A program made the translations under genes and the position numbers. Positions 24,115 through 28,853 of a stretch of DNA of 28,853 nucleotides are shown in pieces. The DNA is taken from positions 1 through 28,853 of the forward strand of contig CAWUKT010000090.1 of assembly GCA_963923035.1 (NCBI GenBank), given 5' to 3'. Source of the DNA: CAWUKT01 sp963923035 (GTDB taxonomy: Bacteria > Bacteroidota > Bacteroidia > J057 > JADKCL01). The first letter of the stretch is position 1. Each line of letters starts with the position of its first letter. The notes beneath the pieces are model-generated. The model was not told the DNA's origin and made no database searches. It saw only the letters and a program-made list of their open reading frames with translations.

Positions 24115-24147
24115 GCCCCGCTTCCTCCAGGACGGGGCCTTTTTTTT
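24115..24147 (+). terminator. Rho-independent terminator with T8 tract
   Basis: GCCCCG (24115-24120) pairs with CGGGGC (24133-24138), and TCCT/AGGA can extend the stem inward. Eight Ts follow (24140-24147). It stands 230 bp after the nuoC terminator with no intervening protein gene. Confidence 0.8.
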
Positions 24148-24277
24148 GCCTCCCTTTTTCCCTTCTCCCCACCCCAAAGCCTTGAATCCCCATCCTCCGC
24201 TCCCCGGCGCTTCCTTACATTCATTCCGGCTTGTCTTTTGGGTGGAAAGGAAATAACTTGCGCCAAAATTTTTCTAC

Positions 24278-25039
24278 ATGGCTCTAACCCTTTCCATCGT
24301 TATCCCTGCTTACAACGAAGAGAAAACCATCCACCTGATCTTGGACAAGGTTCGGGATGTGGAGTTGCGGGGAGGATTGCAAAAGGAAATCATCATCGTC
24401 AACGACTGCTCCAAGGACGATACGGAGGGGGCCATCAAAGCGTACATGGCCAAGAATCCGGGGATGGGCATCGTGTATTATGAGCACGAGGTAAACAAAG
24501 GAAAGGGAGCGGCACTGCATACGGGCATCGACAAGGCCAAGGGCGACTTCATCATCATTCAGGATGCCGACCTGGAATACGATCCCCGCGAGTACAACGA
24601 CCTGCTGAAGCCCATGCTGGAAGGATTTGCCGATGTGGTCTACGGTTCCCGCTTCATGGGCGCCAATCCCCACCGCATCCTCTTCTATTGGCACAGCCGC
24701 GGGAACAAATTCCTCACGAACCTGAGCAATATGTTCACCAACCTCAACCTGACCGACATGGAGACCTGCTACAAGCTCTTCCGGTCGGAACATATCAAGT
24801 CGCTCCACCTCCAGGAGCAGCGCTTCGGGTTTGAGCCGGAGGTGACCGCCAAAATTTCCCGCATCCCCCGCATTCGGATTTACGAAGTGGGGATCTCCTA
24901 TTACGGACGGACCTACGAAGAAGGGAAGAAGATCGGAGCGAAAGACGGGTTCCGGGCGATTTACTGTATCCTCAAGTACAATTTGTTTTCCCGGAAGTGG
25001 AAGAAGGATGGGGTTCCGGTCCCCGTGATTGAGATTTGA
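24278..25039 (+). CDS. Glycosyltransferase family 2, polyprenyl-phosphate sugar transferase-like
   Basis: This 253-residue GT-A enzyme opens with LSIVIPAYNEEKTI (5-18). It has the nucleotide-sugar segment IIIVNDCSKDDT, the NKGKGAALHTG motif and the metal-binding QDADLEYDP (about 95-103), followed by VVYGSRF. These are features of dolichol-phosphate-mannose-synthase-like GT2 enzymes, which load a sugar on a polyprenyl phosphate. There is no C-terminal membrane pair, so it is probably a soluble or peripheral membrane enzyme. It faces a second GT2 of the same class across 27 bp. The acceptor and sugar are not determinable. Confidence 0.9.
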   Translation: MALTLSIVIPAYNEEKTIHLILDKVRDVELRGGLQKEIIIVNDCSKDDTEGAIKAYMAKNPGMGIVYYEHEVNKGKGAALHTGIDKAKGDFIIIQDADLEYDPREYNDLLKPMLEGFADVVYGSRFMGANPHRILFYWHSRGNKFLTNLSNMFTNLNLTDMETCYKLFRSEHIKSLHLQEQRFGFEPEVTAKISRIPRIRIYEVGISYYGRTYEEGKKIGAKDGFRAIYCILKYNLFSRKWKKDGVPVPVIEI

Positions 25040-25045
25040 TGGGAA

Positions 25046-25068
25046 ACAAAAAGGCGGTTCAGGGCCTT
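25046..25068 (-). terminator. Short terminator between convergent glycosyltransferases
   Basis: AAGGC (25051-25055) and GCCTT (25064-25068) form a 5-bp stem. Read on the minus strand the stem is followed by TTTGTTTCCC, and it overlaps the stop codon of the minus-strand gene. On the plus strand the tail is weaker. Confidence 0.45.
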
Positions 25069-25795
25069 ATTTCCATTTCTTGAACATTCCCCACCAACGC
25101 ATTTTCAGGACGCCGAAGATGGCCTCGGAGAAAATCGAGGAACTCATATTGGATTCGCCTCGGACGCGGTCGGTAAAGACGATGGGCACCTCTTTGATCT
25201 TGAAGCCGTATTTCCAGGCGCGGTACTTCATTTCGATCTGAAAGGCGTAGCCGACGAAATGGGGCGGCTCTTCCAAAATCTTCTCGATGACCTTCCGGTG
25301 GTAGCACTTGAAACCGGCCGTGGTGTCGTGGATGGGCATCCACAGCACCCCCCGCACGTACACGCTGGCGTACTTGCTCATCAGCACCCGGTTGCGGGGC
25401 CAGTTCTCCACCCCGCCGCCCTTCGTATAGCGGGAACCAATGGACATGTCGTAGCCCTCGTCCTCGCAGGCAGCGAGGAGACGGGGCAAATCGTCCGGAT
25501 TGTGGCTGAAATCGCAGTCCATCTCAAAGATGTACTCGTAGCCGCGGTCCAGGCCCCAGTTGAAGCCGTGGACATAGGCCGTGCCCAGGCCGAGCTTGCC
25601 TTCGCGCTCTTCCAAAAACAAACGACCGGGAAATTCCTGCTGGAGGTCCTTGACGATCTGGCCCGTACCGTCGGGAGACCCATCGTCCACAATGAGCAGG
25701 TGGAAGGGCTTCTCCAACGAGAATACCTTCCGGACCATCAATTCGATGTTGTCCTTTTCGTTGTAGGTAGGAATGACGACCAGATAGTCGGGCAT
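25067..25795 (-). CDS. Polyprenol monophosphomannose synthase-like glycosyltransferase (GT2)
   Basis: This 242-residue enzyme has the DPM1-type order: VVIPTYNEKDNIE (6-18), LLIVDDGSPDGTG (33-45), REGKLGLGTAYVHGFNWGL, the catalytic EMDCDFSHNPDDLP (91-104), IGSRYTKGGGVENW and the late TDRVRGESNMS. This class makes polyprenyl-phosphate-mannose or a related lipid-linked sugar for later transfer to proteins or glycans. It lacks the membrane domain found in some bacterial homologues. The arrangement with the neighbouring GT2 suggests related but separately transcribed functions. Its 5' gap to 25962 (166 bp) contains a promoter-like box for the next gene. Confidence 0.92.
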   Translation of the reverse strand: MPDYLVVIPTYNEKDNIELMVRKVFSLEKPFHLLIVDDGSPDGTGQIVKDLQQEFPGRLFLEEREGKLGLGTAYVHGFNWGLDRGYEYIFEMDCDFSHNPDDLPRLLAACEDEGYDMSIGSRYTKGGGVENWPRNRVLMSKYASVYVRGVLWMPIHDTTAGFKCYHRKVIEKILEEPPHFVGYAFQIEMKYRAWKYGFKIKEVPIVFTDRVRGESNMSSSIFSEAIFGVLKMRWWGMFKKWK

Positions 25796-25932
25796 GGCGC
25801 AAATATAGCGGCAATTTTCTTAGCGTCGAAATGGGAATTTGACGAAGCCACTACGCGTCAATTTTGATCCTCCTCAAGGCCAATCTGTCTGAACTGCGAC
25901 GCCCCCATTCGCCATCCCAGCTCCCATTTTTG

Positions 25933-25940
25933 TATCTTTA
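25933..25940 (+). promoter_or_regulatory. Candidate -7 box (TATCTTTA) of the carboxypeptidase gene
   Basis: TATCTTTA followed by GACTGTACAAAAGG lies 21 bp before the ATG at 25962. It shares the string TAnnTTTAGAC with the element before the TonB receptor gene. No TTG stands at -33. Confidence 0.4.
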
Positions 25941-25961
25941 GACTGTACAAAAGGATTTAAT

Positions 25962-28286
25962 ATGGCTACCATTCGACCGATCGCCTTTTTTCTGCTCCTG
26001 TTCACCGTCTCTTTTTTGTCCGCTCAGTCCCCCCGCTATTCCATTTTGGAATTGTCGTTGGCACCCGAGCAATGGCAATCTCTGGAAACCATAGGCCTGT
26101 TGCCTGACCACTACCACCGCCACGAGGGCAAGATGGAAGCGGTCTACTCCGCCCACGACCGCCAGCGCCTGGAAGACGCTGGAATTCCCTTCCAGGTCAT
26201 TGCGGCGGACGCAGAGGCCTTCTTTGCCGACCAGATCCAACTTCCGTCCACCCGCAAGACGGCGGGGACCACCACCACGCCCCAGGCGTGGAGCTTCGGG
26301 TCGATGGGCGGCTACCTCACCTATGCCGAGATGTTGCAGGAGCTGGACTCAATGGTCGTGGACTATCCCACATTGATCGTGGGCCCCGATACCATTGGCT
26401 ATTCCTTCGAAAACCGCCCCATTCTCCTCTACAAGCTCTCGGACAACCCCGGCGTCGACGAGGCCGAACCCGAAGTCTTGTACACCGCCCTGCACCATTC
26501 CCGGGAGCCGATGGCGATGCACAACCTCATTTACTATATGCAGTACCTGCTGGAGAACCAGGGCACAGATCCGGAGGCCGCCTATTTGGTCGCCAACCGC
26601 GAGATGTATTTTGTGCCCTGTATCAATCCCGATGGCTATATCTTCAACCAGCTCAACAATCCAAATGGGGGAGGTTTGTGGCGGAAAAACCGTCGTCCGA
26701 CGGGCGGCGGAGAGTTTGGGATCGACCTCAACCGGAACTATGGGTACGAGCACGGCTATGACAACCTGGGTTCATCGCCCGATCCTGCGTCTGATCTCTA
26801 CCGCGGCCCCTCCGGATTCTCCGAGCCCGAGACCCAGGCCATCCGCGACCTCTGTCTGGCCCGTGAATTCAGGGTAACTTTTAACTACCACTCCTTCGGC
26901 AATCTCCTCATCCGTCCCTGGGGCTACGACGACAACGACCCCTTGCCCGATGTGGGTAAATTTGAGCTGTTTGGAGACCTGTTGACCGAGGACAACAACT
27001 ACTTCCCCGGCTCGGCCACCCAGACAGTGGGCTACAATGCGAACGGAAATTCAGATGATTGGATGTACGGGGAGCAAATGACCAAGGACAAGATCTTCTC
27101 CTTTACCCCCGAGGCCGGCCCGGGCATGTTCCAGTTCTGGCCGCCCAATACCGAGATCATTCCGATTTCGGAGGCGAACCTCCAGGCGAACCTCGTTCTG
27201 GCCTGGCTGGCGGGAGATTACGTGATCCCTGACCCGGATGTGCAGCCCGCTTACCCCGGCCCCACCGCCGACATTCCCACCGACTTCCTCAATGCGGGAT
27301 TGGACACCACCGGTCAGGTCATTGCCGAATACTTCTCCCTCAGTGCCTTCGTGACCTCCCACAATGGCCCCTTCACCTTCTCCAATTTGCCCCCGGACAG
27401 CATCCGGCCTGAGACCTTCTCCCTGCAATTGGATCCGAATACCCCTCAGGGCGAAGAGATCTGCGGAGTGATCCGGACCACCATGTCGGGAACACTGCTG
27501 CGGGAAGACACCATCTGTTTCCGCTACGGCCTGCCGCAGACGGTCTTCAACGATACGGTTCCGGCCTCCCCGCTCGCATGGACCGGCGGCTGGAACATCA
27601 CCAACGCCATTTCTTATTCCCCCGACTTCTCCATCACCGACAGTCCCGGGGCCAATTATCCCGCGGCCACCTTCAACGAATTGACCCTGAGCCAGCCCAT
27701 TGACCTCACGAACTTTGTGCTGCCCCAGTTGCAGTTCCGGGCCCAATGGGAAATCGAACAGGGTTGGGACTACTGCCAGGTCCAAATCAGCACGAACGGT
27801 CAAAGCTGGACGCCCCTGGCCGGTCAATTTACCCAGCCGGGCGCCGGGAGCTTCCAACCGACCGGAGAGCCGGTCTACGATGGCACCGAGGCGAGCTGGG
27901 TGCTGGAAACGATGGACCTGACGCCGTATGCGGGCTCCCAGATCCTGATCCGGTTCCTAATGGCCTCGGACAATTTTATCGAGCAGGACGGCTTCTATTT
28001 CGATGACCTCCGCGTGACCGGCTACCCCGCCAATGGCGTTTCCGTCACGCCTCCCCTGAACAGCCAGCCCAGCTTCCTGTATCCCAATCCCGGCCAGGGA
28101 ACCTTCCGGGTGGCGCTGCCGGCCCAGTCCCCCGCCCAATCGCTGCGGGTCATGGACCTCTCCGGCAAGGTGCTCCACACCCAATTGGTGGACCAGGGCC
28201 AGTCGGTTGAGCTCGAACGCCTGTCCGCCGGCCTCTACCTCTACCAAATTGGGACGGGAGAGGTGCAGAAGCTGATCGTACGCTAG
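25962..28286 (+). CDS. T9SS-secreted M14 zinc carboxypeptidase
   Basis: This 774-residue secreted metallopeptidase has a signal peptide ending FLSAQ (22) and an N-terminal propeptide-like region to about 110. The M14 catalytic domain (about 115-420) has zinc ligands His179 and Glu182 (HHSREPM), substrate-binding RKNRRP and DLNRNYGY (255-262), His310 (FNYHSFG) as third ligand, and Glu384 (FTPEAGPG) as general base, so it should be active. A beta-sandwich region follows, resembling immune-inhibitor/MAM-type modules (about 515-685: SWVLETMDLTPYAGSQILIR). The T9SS sorting domain starts near 690 (FLYPNPGQGTF, ending VQKLIVR). It is a single-gene unit with a hairpin behind it. Confidence 0.94.
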   Translation: MATIRPIAFFLLLFTVSFLSAQSPRYSILELSLAPEQWQSLETIGLLPDHYHRHEGKMEAVYSAHDRQRLEDAGIPFQVIAADAEAFFADQIQLPSTRKTAGTTTTPQAWSFGSMGGYLTYAEMLQELDSMVVDYPTLIVGPDTIGYSFENRPILLYKLSDNPGVDEAEPEVLYTALHHSREPMAMHNLIYYMQYLLENQGTDPEAAYLVANREMYFVPCINPDGYIFNQLNNPNGGGLWRKNRRPTGGGEFGIDLNRNYGYEHGYDNLGSSPDPASDLYRGPSGFSEPETQAIRDLCLAREFRVTFNYHSFGNLLIRPWGYDDNDPLPDVGKFELFGDLLTEDNNYFPGSATQTVGYNANGNSDDWMYGEQMTKDKIFSFTPEAGPGMFQFWPPNTEIIPISEANLQANLVLAWLAGDYVIPDPDVQPAYPGPTADIPTDFLNAGLDTTGQVIAEYFSLSAFVTSHNGPFTFSNLPPDSIRPETFSLQLDPNTPQGEEICGVIRTTMSGTLLREDTICFRYGLPQTVFNDTVPASPLAWTGGWNITNAISYSPDFSITDSPGANYPAATFNELTLSQPIDLTNFVLPQLQFRAQWEIEQGWDYCQVQISTNGQSWTPLAGQFTQPGAGSFQPTGEPVYDGTEASWVLETMDLTPYAGSQILIRFLMASDNFIEQDGFYFDDLRVTGYPANGVSVTPPLNSQPSFLYPNPGQGTFRVALPAQSPAQSLRVMDLSGKVLHTQLVDQGQSVELERLSAGLYLYQIGTGEVQKLIVR

Positions 28287-28335
28287 GATCACTGGGAAGC
28301 GGACCTTTCCAAATGACGTCTGACACGGCCTTTTT

Positions 28336-28365
28336 CCCCCGCTGCTTGCGGGGGCTGGGTTTGTT
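28336..28365 (+). terminator. Hairpin after the carboxypeptidase gene
   Basis: CCCCCGC (28336-28342) and GCGGGGG (28348-28354) form a 7-bp GC stem with a 5-nt loop. It lies 49 bp after the stop and is followed by CTGGGTTTGTT, an imperfect T tail. Confidence 0.5.
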
Positions 28366-28419
28366 GTGCAGTGGGTTTGATGGTATGGTGAGAGAATGGA
28401 GGGAAGGGGAGAGTTTGGG

Positions 28420-28575
28420 AAATGTGAAAATGAATCCAATGGGCAGATGTGCAAATGAAGTGGAGTCAATGTGCCAATGAGGGAAATGGGCAAATGTGAA
28501 AATTGAATGCATGGGGAAATGGGAGCAATTCGGGAGCGGATTCAATGTGCCAGTGTGCAAATGAAGTGGAGGGGG
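28420..28575. repeat. Dispersed AATGTGCAAATG-type intergenic repeats
   Basis: GTGCAAATGAAGTGGAG occurs exactly twice, at 28449-28465 and 28555-28571. TCAATGTGCCA appears near 28466 and 28543, and GGGCA(A/G)ATGTG near 28441 and 28488. The whole stretch is a degenerate patchwork of short A/T/G words of the kind seen in intergenic DNA of several Bacteroidota. No gene is supported here. Confidence 0.7.
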
Positions 28576-28597
28576 AAATGAGCAAAGAGAGGAAATG

Positions 28598-28853
28598 GAG
28601 TCATGAATTCGGTTTGGAGGTAGGGGGTATTCGCCTAAGAGGTGGGGAGGGGGGCCTCGAAACATAATTGTATTCGGGTCAGAGGTCAATGAATTCGGCT
28701 CCGACCCTAATGAACTCGGTTTGGAGGGCAATGAATTCGCTTGAAAGGTCAATTGGTTCGCCCTGAAGGTCAATCAAATTCATCTTTTTGGCATTTTTAT
28801 TTGGGTTGGAGGTAGGGGGGAGGGGGCAAATAGGTGGAGGGGGGGACCTCGAA
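28598..28853. repeat. Composite repeat: 21-bp units inside a 192-bp period, cut by window end
   Basis: Five adjoining 21-bp units, each resembling GGTCAATGAATTCGGTTTGGA, start at 28684, 28705, 28726, 28747 and 28768, with diverged copies at 28598 and 28663. A 51-bp G-rich block ending CCTCGAA occurs at 28611-28661 and again at 28803-28853, exactly 192 bp apart, the second touching the window end. The minus-strand frame shows a loose 7-residue period but runs on into the carboxypeptidase gene in antisense and does not look like a protein. Confidence 0.75.

Noticed and set aside
28150..28773. Minus-strand 207-codon frame with 7-residue repeats
   Set aside because: It reads through the 21-bp DNA repeats and then antisense into the carboxypeptidase gene, with a low-complexity His/Pro/Ser composition and no homology I recognise.

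Overview
This window comes from a Gram-negative member of the Bacteroidota, most likely a GC-rich, Saprospiria-like lineage. Several exported proteins end in type IX secretion (T9SS) C-terminal sorting domains. A large TonB-dependent receptor carries an N-terminal carboxypeptidase-regulatory-like extension, and the Crp/Fnr regulator and outer-membrane lipoproteins have the short Bacteroidota forms. Promoter-like TAnnTTTA/TAnnTTTG boxes replace sigma70-type boxes. Genus assignment is inference; no rRNA is present.

Layout: (1) 1-168, the end of an array of 42-bp quasi-palindromic tandem repeats. (2) 303-1636, a minus-strand pair of secreted proteins, one with a T9SS domain and one cysteine-rich. 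(3) 1637-2155, a long intergenic region with nested inverted repeats and a glycine-riboswitch-like motif. (4) 2156-9430, a tight plus-strand operon for a tripartite efflux system: a TolC-type channel fused to a periplasmic-binding-protein-like domain, a lipoprotein adaptor and an RND pump, followed by a K+-channel-like protein. A convergent Crp/Fnr regulator lies at its end. (5) 10094-11633, a PhoD-like phosphatase and a divergent small lipoprotein. (6) 11871-16201, a TonB-dependent receptor coupled to an alpha/beta-hydrolase-fold surface protein that appears to have lost its catalytic serine and histidine.

(7) 16397-19786 is the most unusual locus. A 906-residue modular protein without a signal peptide carries three SPOR-like repeats, a Thr-rich linker, a peptidoglycan-binding-like domain and a lysozyme-like segment. 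Three bases later lies a membrane-anchored DUF3298/RsiV-like protein. The RsiV family is known to bind lysozyme, so this looks like a peptidoglycan-hydrolase effector with a lysozyme-binding immunity partner. (8) 19979-25795 holds an acidic exported protein, an FMN reductase, a NUDIX-DinB operon divergent from pyrE, a nuoC separated from other nuo genes, and two convergent dolichol-phosphate-mannose-synthase-like glycosyltransferases. (9) 25962-28286 encodes a T9SS-secreted M14 zinc carboxypeptidase. (10) From about 28420 to the window end there are AG-rich dispersed repeats and a 21-bp/192-bp composite repeat that runs off the edge.

All calls come from reading the sequence. No database search was run, and domain names rest on motif recognition.
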